Shown: positions 1-11,230, counted from the first letter of the stretch. The stretch: 64,000 bases of DNA from Adiantum capillus-veneris (GCA_014529385.2 CM043962.1:35555598-35619597); one strand, 5' to 3'. Numbers and translations: made by a program. The notes: generated from the letters alone by a model not told the origin.

Positions 1-950
1 GCAATCTCATCTTCATTATTGCTTGTAGAAAGCATATCATCCAAATAAGGTGTTAACAAAATACGAACTTCATCTTGCTCTTTTTTGTACAAAGTACTTT
101 CTATGACTGTTCCAAAATCCTTGGCCAATTAGATAAGTATGTATCTTCTCCTACCACACTCTCAAACCTTGTTAAAGACCATACAAAGCTTTACACAATC
201 TACATGGATTTTTCTCTCAACATTTCTTTGATATCCAATTGATGTAATTTCTATTTATGATGAGCAACTATTGCGACCAATGATCTAATTGTGGATGCAC
301 AAAAAGTAAGAGCAAAGGTTTTATCATAATCTATGTTGTTTTGTTGTGCATAGCCTTTCCTTTAGACACAAACTCACTTTGTGCAATAGTAGCATCTGGC
401 TTTCTTTTTCCTATAAATATCCACTTAGTACCAATAGGCTATTTCCTAGATGAAGTCCACTAGATCCCATATATGATTCTTATGGATAGAATTGATCTCT
501 TATTTTATAGAATCTTTCCATTGAGCATACATCACATTGTAGAGCCTTGTCAAATGAATGAGGCCCATCTATATCACAAAGAGTGCTAATGCATGCCAAA
601 TCTTCTTTCTCTCTACCAAAACTAGTATAACATGTGTGTTTTGTGGAAATATCCTCGAGGTGTCACATGATGCTGATCCAAAGTCTGATGTTCAAAATTA
701 TCAATTTGCTACATTTCTTTATTTTCTATAAATGAAGGAAGCAAAACTTCAATATATCATGTGTCCATACATGAAGTACATCAAAAGTAACCATAGGTTT
801 AGTAACAGCTTCCACAAAGATTGTTATCATAATATGGTAGTCATAGTTCTTAATAGTGTATATTATATGAAGACTGGGAAAGATGGGTTCATAGAAAGTA
901 AAATTCTTGATTGATCCAAGTAGTGTACATTGTTTTTTTCCACAAAACTT
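1..950 (-). mobile_element. Degenerate Ty1/copia pol relic (RT towards integrase hinge)
   Basis: Read on the minus strand, this stretch resembles the integrase-RT hinge and N-terminal RT of the younger copia element at 2373-7510. Recognisable pieces are a SIHKNHTWDLVD-like motif, ASTIRSLVAIVAHH and HQLDIK, in that order from about 560 down to 200. Positions 732-914 resemble the antisense of 5169-5390 in the younger element. Many frameshifts and stops are present, so it is not coding. It continues off the left edge of the window. Confidence 0.6.
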
Positions 951-959
951 GCTTGAAAA

Positions 960-1640
960 CTCAGATTAAAGTCTAAATCTCACATTACAAGACCAATAGG
1001 GCTAGCAAATGGAAAGAAACGTTATGCACAAGGTCATTTTAAAAATTTTCCATTTTGCCTAAAAATTAAAAAATACTCTAAGAATTTCTATGCATTTAAC
1101 ATGGGTGAACGTGATGTCATATTGGGAATGGACTGGTTATTTTCTCATCATGCTTTAATTGATTATGAACAAGGGGAATTAATTTTTAAAGATAAGGAGG
1201 GAGAGGAACATAAAGTTAAAGCTGGGGAATGAAATAGAAAATCACTTTCGACTTCTGCAATGAAATTGATGAGAGGGGTGAGACAAAGATGTGAATAAAA
1301 TAGAAAATCACTTTTGACTTGTGCAATGAAACTGATGATAGGGGTAAGACAAGGATGTGAAACTTTCCTATCGTTTGCCAATGAGATGACTAACCAAGAG
1401 AAAAATGTTGGTTATGTGAAAGATTTGTTAGATGAGTTTAAGGATGTCTTCCCAAATGATTTACTTGGTATGCCTCCACCTAGAGTGGTACTGCAGATAT
1501 TGATGAGTTGTTGAGCCGATTGAGTAGTGAAATTTTTGTCTCCAAGATTGATCTTTGTTCACGCTATCATCAGATTAGAATTTAACCTAAAGATATCCCT
1601 AAATTATAGTTTAAACTTGGTATGTGTGGAGTGTGCTTTT
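960..1640 (+). pseudogene. Ty3/gypsy protease-RT fragment
   Basis: The plus-strand translation contains DVILGMDWLFSHHALIDYE near 1113-1170, the conserved C-terminal part of a gypsy aspartic protease. It is followed by LLDEFKDVFPNDL near 1425-1465 and SKIDLCSRYHQIRI near 1540-1580, both typical of the start of gypsy RT. Two near-identical 60-bp stretches (1227-1290 and 1298-1358) repeat the sequence in front of GVRQ. The frame is broken and the catalytic YxDD part is missing. It abuts unrelated copia sequence on both sides, so it is a fragment trapped between insertions. Confidence 0.65.
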
Positions 1641-1646
1641 CGAGAT

Positions 1647-1690
1647 GCGCACGCGCGCGCGCGTGTGTGTGTGTGTGTGTGTGTGTGTGC
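1647..1690. repeat. (CG)n(TG)n microsatellite
   Basis: Alternating purine-pyrimidine tract: CG repeats passing into TG repeats. It sits at the junction between the gypsy fragment and the old copia LTR. Confidence 0.95.
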
Positions 1691-1849
1691 AGAGCTGTGA
1701 AAATGAAGAGTTAGAGCATGATATGGTGGAGCTACAGTGCAGATAATCCCCTCGCTTACTTCCTTATTATACTGACCATAAAGAATGAATAAGGTTAGTT
1801 AAAGATGGGTAAGTAACTGGCATCTGGCCATTTGGCACAATCCCCAACA
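1691..1849 (-). repeat. Probable 3' LTR of the old minus-strand copia
   Basis: On the minus strand the copia RNase H frame ends, a purine tract follows at 1850-1860 (AAGTAGGAGAT), and a sequence starting TGTTGGGGATTGTGCC begins at 1849. The same layout (TGTTGGGG start after AAGTGGGAGGT) occurs in the copia at 36384-41791, which supports calling this an LTR. The far end runs into the microsatellite, so its true length is unclear. Confidence 0.5.
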
Positions 1850-2372
1850 ATCTCCTACTTAAAGGACAATGTGGCCCAAGCCTGAAGCATTCTATTGGCT
1901 TCAACCTACACCCATCATCTCAATGCAATGTAAAAACCACTCTAAGGCTAGGCTCTTTGTGAGAGACTCTACAAGATTGTCCTCTATATGGACCTTGACT
2001 ATCCCAATGCGCTTGCTAGCCAATGTGTCCCGTATCACTGTGATACTTGACCTCTATGTGTTTTGACTTGGAGTGAAACACGGGTTCTTTGCTAATGCAA
2101 TAGCACTTTGACTATCACAATGCAACACTAGAGTCTGGTAAATGCCAAGGTCTCCCACTAGATGAGCTAACCATACAACATCCTTGCTAGCACCAGAAAC
2201 TGAAACATACTCTACCTCTATGGTGGAAGATAAAGTGCAATCTTGGAGACATGATCTCCATGACATGGCTGCTTCTACAAATAGGAATACATAGCCACAT
2301 GTGGATCTTCAACTATCCACACAACCTACATAGTCTCCATTCATGTAACCCACTATTGATGCATCACTATTC
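1850..2372 (-). pseudogene. Old Ty1/copia RNase H domain (C-terminal pol)
   Basis: Minus-strand translation gives NSDASIVGYMNGDYVG, then SWRSCLQDCT, EVEYVSVSGASK, CDSQSAIALAKNP and a C-terminal VESLTKSL. This is the normal order of a copia RNase H followed by the pol tail. An in-frame TGA lies in the CVDS-RSTCGY segment. The domain is cut at its upstream end by the plus-strand copia inserted at 2373. Joining its sequence to the 32 bp at 7511-7542 with one copy of TATTC restores the frame through CFGNSDAS, so both pieces belong to one older element. Confidence 0.8.
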
Positions 2373-2651
2373 TCTGTAGACATGTAGTAGTGTTAGTGTG
2401 TATACGCGCTTCACCAGGGGCACTTTTCTCCCACTGGGTTTTTCCCCCTGGACATCTGGTGTGAAAGGACACCTTATCTCTTAGGGTTTCATATAAGCTT
2501 TGTAGCTCTGAGTTTGTATACTCTATTATTCCAATACAGAGAGATAGAATACAGAGATCTCGTACGCAAGCTCTGTGTCTTCTCCTTCTCCATCTTCTTC
2601 CTACTCTGAGTTGCTGTCTTCCTTCTGTTTCCTGTTTCATCATCTTCAAAA
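2373..2651 (+). repeat. 5' LTR of the copia at 2373-7510
   Basis: Matches 7232-7510 over 279 bp with 7 substitutions and no gaps by eye. It starts just before TGTAGACATG and ends in CTTCAAAA, where the partner ends in CTTCAACA. The body contains TATA-like and CT-rich stretches but no single convincing promoter box. Confidence 0.93.
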
Positions 2652-2653
2652 AT

Positions 2654-2665
2654 TGGTATCAGAGC
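2654..2665 (+). other. Primer binding site (initiator tRNA-Met type)
   Basis: TGGTATCAGAGC lies directly after the 5' LTR. It is complementary to the 3' end of plant initiator methionine tRNA, the usual copia primer. Confidence 0.9.
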
Positions 2666-3050
2666 TTGGTGATTTCCAGAGCCTCTACTTGCGTTTTCGC
2701 GTCCGCGCGCGCAGTCGCAGTTTTCAGGCAGTTTTCGGAAAATTTGCTCGTGGGAGCATCCTCAACGTTCCGAGAGTATTCTGAGCAGGCAACCTCAAGT
2801 TTTATCCCCCTTTCAAAGCCATTCCAGCCATCAAAATTTTGTTCTGAGCAGCGTAGCAGAAGTTACTTTTCGGAGGCGTTTAGATCAAGAGGGCGTGCTT
2901 TTTGAAAGATTTTCTTCAGGTAAACAGTTCTTTTGGGAAGCAGCTTGTCTTAGCTTTGTGCTGAGATTTTGTGTAGAGTTTTTCTTGCATTGGAGAGGAG
3001 ATTTGTGAATCTCTTGGAGGTTCTTTTGCTCTCTTGTGTGCATCCACAGT

Positions 3051-4064
3051 ATGGCTCAATCTACGGAGAAAGAGATTTTTGGTGCGTTTACATCAGAAGA
3101 CAAATTGGATGGTACCAACTATTCTCTTTGGTCTTTTATGGCCAAAAATGTTTTGGTTGGTAAAGGATTGTGGGATTATGTATCTGGAGATGAAGTTCGT
3201 CCAGTTAGCATTGCACCTGCCACGCCTGGTCGTGGTGCAGCTGTTGGTGCAGGACCCTCACAAGTCACTCCAGAGCAAAAGAGATGGAGTACTAAAGATG
3301 CACAAGCTATGGCCGTGATTTCCTTAACCATAAAGAGGACAATCACACCACATATCAGATCTTGCAGAACTTCTGAGGATGCTTGGAACACTCTGCAAGC
3401 TATATTTGGAGGAAGAAACGCTGCCAGAATAGAGTTTTTGAAGAAACAACTTGACAAAATACAGATGGACGAAGGTGACGATATCGTCGAGCATCTTACA
3501 AAAATCAGGGATCTTAAAGAGAAATTGCTTAACATTGATGAAGTGATTCTAGGGAAGGACTTGGTTTCCAAAACACTCAATTCACTACCACCATCTTATT
3601 TGACTTTTCAGACTTCTTTGACTCTGTCTTTGCGAGCTAATCCTGAGCCTCTTCATTTTGAAGAGTTAGTGGCTTTGCTATTGCAGGAGGATCAATCACG
3701 TAAGAACAAGTCTTTACAGGTGGATGATATGGATCATGCTCTTGTTGTACATAACAAAAACAAGGGTAAAGAGAGTGCTCATCACTCCAAGTCTGGTGTA
3801 GGACAGTCTTCAGAGAAGTCTAAAGGTGATTCCGACAAGTCCAAGAAGAAAGGTAAATGTCACTACTGCAAGAAACCTGGTCACTACATTAGTGAGTGTA
3901 AAAAGAGAATTTCTAAAGAAAAGAAGAAAGAGTCAAGTTTGGTTGTTTCAGCTTCTGGTGATTCTTCTACAGCTAAAGAAGAGTCTGCAAACTTTGTGCA
4001 GGATTCTTATGCTTTTGTGTATGTTCAGATTTTTCTGCTTACAGTGTTGACAAGACACAAATGA
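3051..4064 (+). pseudogene. gag: Copia gag (nucleocapsid/capsid part)
   Basis: The frame opens at ATG 3051 (MAQSTEKEIFGAF) and encodes a UBN2-type copia capsid with LDGTNYSLWSFMAKNVL at the N-terminus. An IRDLKEKLL-NIDE region sits in the middle, then a Lys/Ser-rich linker and a CCHC zinc knuckle, CHYCKKPGHYISEC, near 3859-3900. The ATG at 3036 is in the same frame, but the one at 3051 matches the family start better. In a normal element gag and pol are one frame. Here the last residues before the stop at 4062-4064 are out of frame: shifting by one base near 4015 gives VCSDFSAYSVDKTQMIW, which joins protease. A single-base indel therefore split the polyprotein. Confidence 0.85.
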
Positions 4065-5168
4065 TTTGGTACTTTGATAGTGGTGCATCCAGGCATATTA
4101 CTTCAAGGAAGGATTTGTTTTGTTCATTGGATGCAGCTCCAGCAGGAAAGAAGGTGACATGTGCAAATAATGCTTCTTATCCAATCAAAGGCGTTGGTAA
4201 GATTTTGATTACCATTTCAGATGGTTCAGATTTATGCTTGCCAGATGTCTTATATTTTCCAGGGATCAAGAAGAATTTGTTGTTTGTATCCTCTCTTGCA
4301 AAAAATGATCTTCGGGTCATTTTTGAGGATGACAGATGTGTTGTACGAGATCGAGAGAATGGTTATTCTCTTATCACTACAGGTACGCTGAAAAATGGAC
4401 TATTTGTGCTAGATCATTATGAAAAGCAGATTCATGTATGTATTGCAGAAACAAAGACTCAGGCCATGCAGGATGCTGAGTTGTGGCATGCTAGATTTGG
4501 GCATGTTAGTTATGGCAGTTTGATGACTTTACAATGTCATAATATGGTGCATGATTTGTCTTTATTGAAAGATGCACAGATTTGCATTTTTGCAGGATGG
4601 TTCAGTTAGAGCAACACGAAAGTTGTAGCTTGTACACAGTGATGTATGTGGTCCTATGAGGACGCCATCTATAGGAAACAACCTTTATTTTGTGACCTTC
4701 ATTGATGACTTTTCCAGGTTTTGTTGGGTGTATCCACTCAAAGCAAAATCAGATGTGTTTGCAGTTTTTCAACATTATGTCGCCATGGTTGAAAATGAAA
4801 TAGGTTGCAAAGTACAGACTCTTCGTACCGATCGAGGAGGTGAATACATGTCAGGTGCATTTAAGGATTTTTTGGGAAAGAAAGGCATTAAACACCAATG
4901 CACTATGCCATACACACCACAACAGAATGGTGTTGCAGAAAGGAAGAATAGGTCTTTAATGGAGACGGCTAGATGTATGCTCAAGGCTAAGAGTTTGCCT
5001 CATAAGCTATGGATGGAGGCAGTTGCTTGTGCAGCACATGTTTTGAACAGGTGTCCTACTCGTGCCTTGAAGACCATTACTCCATATGAAGCTTGGTATG
5101 ACAGAAAAACTTCAATCAGTTATCTTCGTGTTTTTGGTTGTCTTGCTTATGCTCATATCCCTCAGTAG
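4061..5168 (+). pseudogene. pol: Copia protease and integrase, broken
   Basis: Protease is recognised by WYFDSGASRHIT at the start (catalytic DSGA). Integrase follows with LWHARFGHVSYGSL (the two His of the zinc-binding HHCC motif), then the catalytic core: LVHSDVCGPM (first Asp), TDRGGEY (second Asp) and PQQNGVAERKNR (Glu). The CxxC half of the zinc finger is lost where the frame changes, between about 4580 and 4611. A TAG stop at 4626-4628 stands where the family has Gln before LVHSD. Another TAG at 5166-5168 follows YAHIPQ. Neighbouring frames confirm continuity into RT. Confidence 0.85.
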
Positions 5169-6341
5169 CTACGTGGGAAGCTTGATGATAAGGCAATCAA
5201 ATGTATATTTGTGGGGTACAGTAGTGGAAGTAAAGGTTATAGACTTTACAATCCTGCTACAAACAAGATTTTTGAAAGTCGTGATGTAATTTTTGCAGAA
5301 ACTGCTCAACCTATGGTTGCTTTTGATGTACCGCATATGCAGACACATGATGTATTTGAAGGTTTGCTTCCTTTTTTTGTGGAGAATCAAGAATCACAAC
5401 AGGTTGATAATCTTGATCAATCTTTTGATCAGCATGTGACACCTCATGATGTAGAGGAAATTGTGCGTGAAGAGCAAGAAGTTCTCAGGGAAGAAAGAAC
5501 CTTGCCTAAATGGGTTCAGAAAACTTTGCTGGATAGCAAGTTGGATGCACCGTTGCCACGAAAAACACGTGCTGGTACTACTTTTGGCAGAGAGCAAGTA
5601 GATTTGGCTTGCTTTAGCACTCTTTGTGATGTAGATGAGCCTGATTCATTTGAACAAGCTTTAGAGTGTGTTCAATGGAAAGATGCTATGCAGCAAGAAA
5701 TTGATTCTATTCATAAGAATCATACATGGGATCTAGTGGACTTGCCTACAGGTAAAAAGCCTATTGGTACAAAGTGGGTTTTTAAGGTAAAAAGGAAACA
5801 AGATGGTACTATTGACAAGTACAAAGCAAGGCTTGTGGCAAAAGGCTATGTGCAACAGAAAGGCATAGACTATGATGAAACCTTTGCTCCTACTTCTCGT
5901 GCGTCCACAGTTAGATCACTAGTTGCAATTGCTGCTCATCATGGTTGGAAAGTGCATCAGTTGGATATCAAAACTGCTTTTTTGAATGGTAATTTGCAAG
6001 AAGAAGTTTATGTAAGTCAACCAAGTGGTTTTGTTGTAAAAGGTCAAGAGCAAAAGGTATGTAGATTGCGTAAAGCTTTGTATGGTCTCAAACAAGCTCC
6101 AAGAGCATGGTATGAGAAGATACATACTTATTTGATTGGCCAGGGATTTCAGAATAGTCCAACAGAAAGTACTTTGTATGTTAAAAAGAGAGATGGAGTT
6201 CTCATTATGCTAACACTTTATGTGGATGATATGCTTCTTACAGGCAATACTGCAGATGAAATTGAAGCGTTTAAATATGCCTTGAGAAAAACCTTTGAGA
6301 TGTCTGATCTTGGTTTGCTACATTATTACTTGGGTATTTAG
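5169..6341 (+). pseudogene. pol: Copia reverse transcriptase
   Basis: Continues the integrase frame: FVGYSSGSKGYRLYNP (integrase C-terminal part), an acidic hinge, then RT from WKDAMQQEIDSIHKNHTW. The conserved order is visible: KARLVAKGYVQQKGIDYDETFAP, HQLDIKTAFLNG (first catalytic Asp), LRKALYGLKQAPRAWY, and LYVDDMLLTG with the YVDD box at 6219-6230. The fold looks whole. It ends at a TAG at 6339-6341, where related elements read Gln in LGIQFVQS. Confidence 0.9.
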
Positions 6342-7231
6342 TTTGTGCAATCAGAGGATGGCATATACATGTTGCAGGCAAAATATTTGCATAAAATTTT
6401 GAACAAGTTTGGTATGTAAAATTGTAAACCAATCTCTACACCCGTAGAAACTGGATCAAAGTTGAGCATGCACGATGCTGGAGAACCTTTTGATGTACAT
6501 AATTATGCAGCAGCGGTTGGTTGCTTGATATATTTGGTAGGCAACATTCGTCCAGACATTCAATTTGGGGTTTCACAAGCAAGCAGATTTATGCACAACC
6601 TAGGTATGCATCATTGGCAGGCTATGAAGCGCATACTTCGTTACCTTTCAGGTACCCCTAATCTTGCCATGCTCTTTCCAAGGGAGGATATGTATGGAAA
6701 GCACAGTTATATGCAGCTTCTTGGTTACAGCGATTCAGATTGGGCTGGTGATTTTGACACACGACATTCCACAAGTGGCAATTGTTTTTTCTTGGAAAAT
6801 GCATGTATATCTTGGCTAAGCAAGAAGCAACCCACAATGGCTACATCAACTTGTGAAGCTGAGTACAAGGCAGCTTTCACAGCAACAGTTGATTGTGTAT
6901 GGATACGCAGGTTATTGGCAGATCTTTGTGAGTGTCAACAGGCACCCACTACCATTTTCACTGACAGTCAGAGTGCTATGGCAGTTGCAAGGAATCCAGT
7001 ATTTCATGCAAGAACAAAGCACATAGAGGTTCACTACCACTATGTCAGGGAAAGGCTACATGTAGGGGAGATCACACTAACTTACTGTCCTACACAGGAT
7101 AACATTGCAGATCTATTTACGAAGGCGTTATCACGAGAAAAGTTTGAAGCTTTCCGAAAGCTTTGGGCTTACTCTCATACACATGATGATCTGCTACCTT
7201 GTACGGATTCACACTATCACTACAGGGGGGA
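6342..7231 (+). pseudogene. pol: Copia RNase H and 3' end of pol with polypurine tract
   Basis: After FVQSEDGIYMLQAKYL and a TAA at 6417-6419 (family Gln), the frame reads AAAVGCLIYL, RPDIQFGVSQASRFM, HWQAMKRILRYLSGT, then RNase H: GYSDSDWAGD (first Asp), STCEAEYKA (Glu) and FTDSQSAMAVARNP (Asp), ending HIEVHYHYVRERL. All RNase H catalytic acids are present. The purine run AGGGGGGA at 7224-7231 is the polypurine tract and touches the 3' LTR. The open frame happens to run on into the LTR to 7343. Confidence 0.88.
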
Positions 7232-7510
7232 TTTGTGGACATGTAGTAGTGTTAGCGTGTATACGCGCTTCACCAGGGGCACTTTTCTCCCACTGGGTTT
7301 TTCCCCCTGGACATCTGGTGTGAAAGGACACCTTATCTCTTAGGGTTTCATATAAGCTTTGTAGCTCTGAGTTTGTATACTCTATTATTCCAATACAGAG
7401 AGATAGAATACAGAGATCTCGTACGCAAGCTCTGTGTCTTCTCCTTCTCCATCTTCTTCCTACTCTGAGTTGATGTCTTCCTTTTGTTTCCTATTTCATC
7501 ATCTTCAACA
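7232..7510 (+). repeat. 3' LTR of the copia at 2373-7510
   Basis: Partner of 2373-2651. It starts directly after the polypurine tract and ends in CTTCAACA. It is followed by TATTC (7511-7515), the right copy of the target duplication. Confidence 0.93.
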
Positions 7511-7542
7511 TATTCCCAAAGCATAAGCACCTACTTGTTGTA

Positions 7543-8894
7543 CCCTTAACACTAGGTTGATAACCTAACAGGACATAAAAGTGTCCTTTTAGGGTTTTGA
7601 AAAAAACCTTCAAAACCATAGTAGATCCACTCATTTTGTAAAATCCTTTCATGAGGTTATAGTTCAAAGGCCTACTACACATGGAAAAAATAAGAGACTT
7701 GTAAAATTTCTCATCTTTTGGTCACACCAAGCCTCCAAAGTTGATGGACCAGTACATTTTCATCAAAACAGTCATTTCTTACGTTTTTTTGTATAAAAAT
7801 AAGATTAGGAATTTTTGTAGGACTTGAGATAAATTCCCTAGTTAACTTCAATGGGTTGGTGATGAGAACATATGATTGCTTCTCACTCACTATTTTTTGT
7901 TTTGCCAAAAGAAATAGGTACAAAAAGTTGAATTTTTTCCATTCTACAAACCTATCATCAAAGTTTCTATAGCCACACTGAATACAAATAATATATGCAT
8001 GTTTTCTTAGTTCCCTATTGTCCTTTAGGTTCATAAGGAGCCATGGAGCATGTCAAAAGAATAATATATCTCTTACCAAGGGGAATCTTGGGGACAAAGA
8101 TGAAGTGCTAAATACAGCAAACATGAAAAAACTGGGTTCAACATTATGAGTTGTAGAATACCATAGAAACTATTGAATATCTAGCCAAATTTGATCCTTA
8201 TGACTAGATATGGTTACTACCTACATAATGCATATAGTCATCACAAGAAACTAGCAATAATGAAAAAGCTATACTTGATATACTAGAATGTTTCGTTTTC
8301 TTCTATAATAGAAAAAATCAACCATCGGTGTGTGCTATGCAAAATAGGGTATTAGGTGCCCCAAAACTCAAAGAATATTAGCTTTTTGTTACAATATGGG
8401 ACATAGAAAATCAAAACTACATTTGGATATCATGAAAGCCACCAAAAAAATCATAGAAGAGCTAAAATTGGCTAAAAAACAGGATTTGATAATTTTTGTA
8501 ATTTGGTCATAACTTACAACTTTAACATTTATTTCTCCCTAGAAGCATCAGGACATGTTGAGGACTACTAAAGATATTTCTCTAGCATTATAGACCTCAC
8601 AAACATGAATTCTAGAGTGGTATAGTTGCAAAAAGTTGAAAAAAGCCAAAAACAAGACCCGTTTTTTCACACAGTTTAGTTTGTGAAATGTTGTGCAAGG
8701 ACAAGGTTAAAGATGGAATTGATATTCCAAAAAAATGTCAAGTTTTTTTCAGCTCATGAGACAACTTTCTAGATAGATAGCACCTCAAAATCCATTTTGA
8801 AACTCTTGACATAATTCAAGGAAAATGGTCACTTAACAAGACATAAAAGTGTCCCAGGACATAAAAGTGTCCCATTACCAACCTAGTGTTAAGG
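7543..8894. mobile_element. 1.35-kb terminal-inverted-repeat element (non-autonomous DNA transposon)
   Basis: The left end reads CCCTTAACACTAGGTTGATA and the right end, reverse-complemented, reads CCTTAACACTAGGTTGGTA. TA dinucleotides lie outside both ends. The subterminal near-palindrome GGACATAAAAGTGTCC occurs once inside the left end (about 7570) and twice inside the right end (about 8841-8873), as expected for transposase binding repeats. It interrupts the old copia between HWEAVKHILGY and its downstream RNase H residues; about 8 bp of copia seems to be missing at the junction. Inside is a minus-strand frame of 107 codons (7711-8034) with no family I recognise. No transposase motif is visible. 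Confidence 0.7.
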
Positions 8895-8896
8895 TA

Positions 8897-9865
8897 TCCC
8901 AAAATGTGCTTCACAGCTTCCCAGTGCTTCCTACTAGGATTGTCCATAAATCTGCTAACCACTCCCACTACAAATGAATGTTTGGTTTGGTGGCCACCGT
9001 GATGTACATAATATTGAATAAGATGGAACCTTTGTCATTTTTGTCTTCTCAGCATCAAATTTGGAAGCGTTATTCTTGCTAAGGCAATGATCATATCATT
9101 GACATAAAGTATCAAGATGATAAGTGAATCATTGTTCAACTTCAAGATGGCAATATTGTCTTTAGACTTCCCGGAAATGAGCATATCATTGACATAAAGT
9201 ATCAAGATGATAAGTGAACCATTTTTCAACTTTTAAATATACAAGCAATGGTCTCCTTGTCTCCATACATAACCTACTACATGTACTTGTCAAAATTTTG
9301 GTACCACTACCTTGAGCCTTGCTTTAATCCATATAATGTCTTATGTAGTCTACACACTAGTTCTATCATCATCAGCTTTTATAGGTTTAACTTCAAAACC
9401 CTCTGGTTGTTTCATGTAGATATCTTCCTCTAATCCATGTGAAGGAAATTTGTCTTCATGTCCATCTAGATAAGTTCCATGTCTTCATTGGCTACTAGTC
9501 CAAGCACAAGACATAATGTAGTTATTTTGTACTTAGGCTTGGGATCTTCTACCATGTATCTCCTCTTATACACCCATTTGCAAGGTAACTCTTGTTTTCC
9601 CTTTAGAAACTTTGTTAGTTCCCAAGTCGCATTTGTCATAATCAAGTTATACTCTAATTGCATTGCCTACTCTCACTCACATTGTCTTCCATCTGAATAG
9701 CCTCTTAGTAGTAGGTAGGCTCTTTGAAATCAATAACCAAAAAATGTTCTAACCTTGATTGAAAACACTCAAGGGTATGAGAGATTAGCATAGATTGCCT
9801 CATTGCTTGACTATTGGACTCTCCTCTCTCTAGAGTATTACTAGTGGTAGGAACGTCACCAGTAG
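8897..9865 (-). pseudogene. Old Ty1/copia RT region
   Basis: Minus-strand remnants in order from high to low coordinate: ATWELTKFL, ELPCKWVYKRRY, KPKYK, a damaged FLHMD region, LHKTLYGLKQGSR, LILILYVNDMLISGK and, near 8900-8960, HWEAVKHILGY. This is the RT and connection region of the same copia whose RNase H lies at 1850-2372. The YVDD box reads YVND here. A 90-bp direct duplication (about 9092-9230) repeats SLIILILYVNDM, so the catalytic box is present twice. Frameshifts and stops are frequent. Confidence 0.75.
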
Positions 9866-10320
9866 GCTCCCTTTAACCTTGTTTCTGGTCTTGATGCCAT
9901 ATTGCCTATAGAATTTCTATTTTCAACACTAAGGGTATCTAAGAATCTTGAGTGGACTCGACATGAATTGTCAGAGAGACTTGAAGATTTAGAAAATCTT
10001 GATGATCAAAGGCTAACTGGTGTACCTCACATCTATGCACAAAAGAAAAAACAAAAACATTCTTTTGATTCCTATCTAATTACAAAAATCTTCAAAAAAG
10101 GGGAATTAGTTTTAATCTATTATCTTAAGAAACACATTCCCAAGTTTAATAAAAAGGAAAACGGACCGTTTATCATTGAAGATGTATCTCCAAGTGGACC
10201 AGTTAAGTTGTCCACCCTAGATGGTTAACCAATGGCTAATTGGATTAGTGGATGTCGTTTAAAGAAGTACAATTTGCCACTAACCAATTGCTAGAAAGGA
10301 TGCATGTAACTAAGCAAAGA
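9866..10320 (+). pseudogene. Ty3/gypsy integrase C-terminal fragment
   Basis: The plus frame begins PFNLVSGLDAILPIEF near 9866 and continues LRVSKNLEWTRHELSERL, KIFKKGELVLIYYLKKHI and NGPFIIEDVSPSGPVKLSTL. This is the end of a gypsy integrase with its GPF/Y-type module (GPFII here), then PMANWISGCRLKKY after a TAA. Upstream integrase catalytic domain is absent; the fragment starts abruptly where the old copia ends. It is followed in the same orientation by a protease piece, which is out of normal order. Confidence 0.75.
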
Positions 10321-11230
10321 AAGATAAAATGATAACAGGTTATTGATGAAGCCCAAGAGGAATCTTGGCATTGATTACTTAAAAGAAAAGCTGCTCTCAA
10401 GAATCAATAAATAACTATTCCCATCCACACTCTGGAAATAGATGACCAACAATGGAAATTGCTGAAAGATGCCGTGTCAACAGATGATGAATGGTTAGAT
10501 GGAATGGACATTCGCATCAAAGTATAGCTCAATAATCATAGCACAAATGCATTGGTCGATATAGGAGCTCGAGTAAATGCAGTCAGTTATTCCACATAAA
10601 AGAAAGCAACAGATCAGTCTTTGACAGCAGGAATAGCGACTATCAAAGGATGCGACAAGAACCCAACACCTACATTGGGAGTAGTCAACTTGAATGTGAT
10701 AGTACATGGATGTTCATGTCCTCAACAATTTGTATTCTTACCAGATGAAAACATGAATGAGACAATGATTCTTGGAATCTCATGGATGCGGACGTACAAA
10801 GGAGTACCAGATTGGGATACCAATCATCTCAAGCTATCACCTAAAAGCAGACAACTGGTTGTCACAATTGCACCAAGCAAAGAGGAATGGAAAGTAGGTT
10901 ACTAGCAGAGCAAACCACAAATCAATCAATCTTCTCCATTATATCGACAAGTAAATGCTACAAGTAGCATGCAAGGAGTCATGCAAATTTGGGTACCAAA
11001 AGCACAGCTTAAGAACAAGCCGATTCAAATATGGGTTCCCAAAACATGATCAACAATACCAAAGACATTTCCAAGGTTCAAAACATAGAGACGAGCATCT
11101 CCGAGCAAGGAACCTAACACGAAATGGATTTGGAAGCAAAAAGAGTATTTATCTTCTCCGCAAACTGTAAAACCGATGAAGCAATGGAGAGTTAAGTCTC
11201 AAGGGTTATACAAATTGGCGAGCGAGTATT
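10321..11230 (+). pseudogene. Retroelement aspartic protease fragment
   Basis: The frame around 10535-10905 reads TNALVDIGARVNAVSYST, a retropepsin active site in which the usual D-T/S-G-A is DIGA. It continues to MILGISWMRTYKGVPDW, matching the ILG-x-x-WL flap end of gypsy-type proteases, and the open part ends at 10905. In a second frame WVPKAQLKNKP and IQIWVPK repeat a WVPK motif near 10991-11045. Upstream DQQWKLLKDAV-STDDEWL looks like the gag-protease linker. Stops at several points make it non-functional. Confidence 0.6.

Larger units (their letters stand above)
2373..7510 (+). mobile_element. Ty1/copia LTR retrotransposon, near full length
   Basis: A complete but inactivated copia element. 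It has two 279-bp LTRs (2373-2651 and 7232-7510), a primer binding site at 2654-2665, gag, protease, integrase, RT and RNase H in copia order, and a polypurine tract at 7224-7231. The direct flanks are TATTC on both sides (2368-2372 and 7511-7515), an exact 5-bp duplication if the LTR starts two bases before its TG. I count 7 differences between the LTRs (about 2.5 per cent), so it is younger than the copia it landed in. The coding part carries two frameshifts and at least four stops. Confidence 0.93.

Noticed and set aside
3036-3050. ATG at 3036 as the gag start
   Set aside because: In frame, but the five extra residues are not typical. ATG 3051 gives the usual MAQSTEKE-type start.
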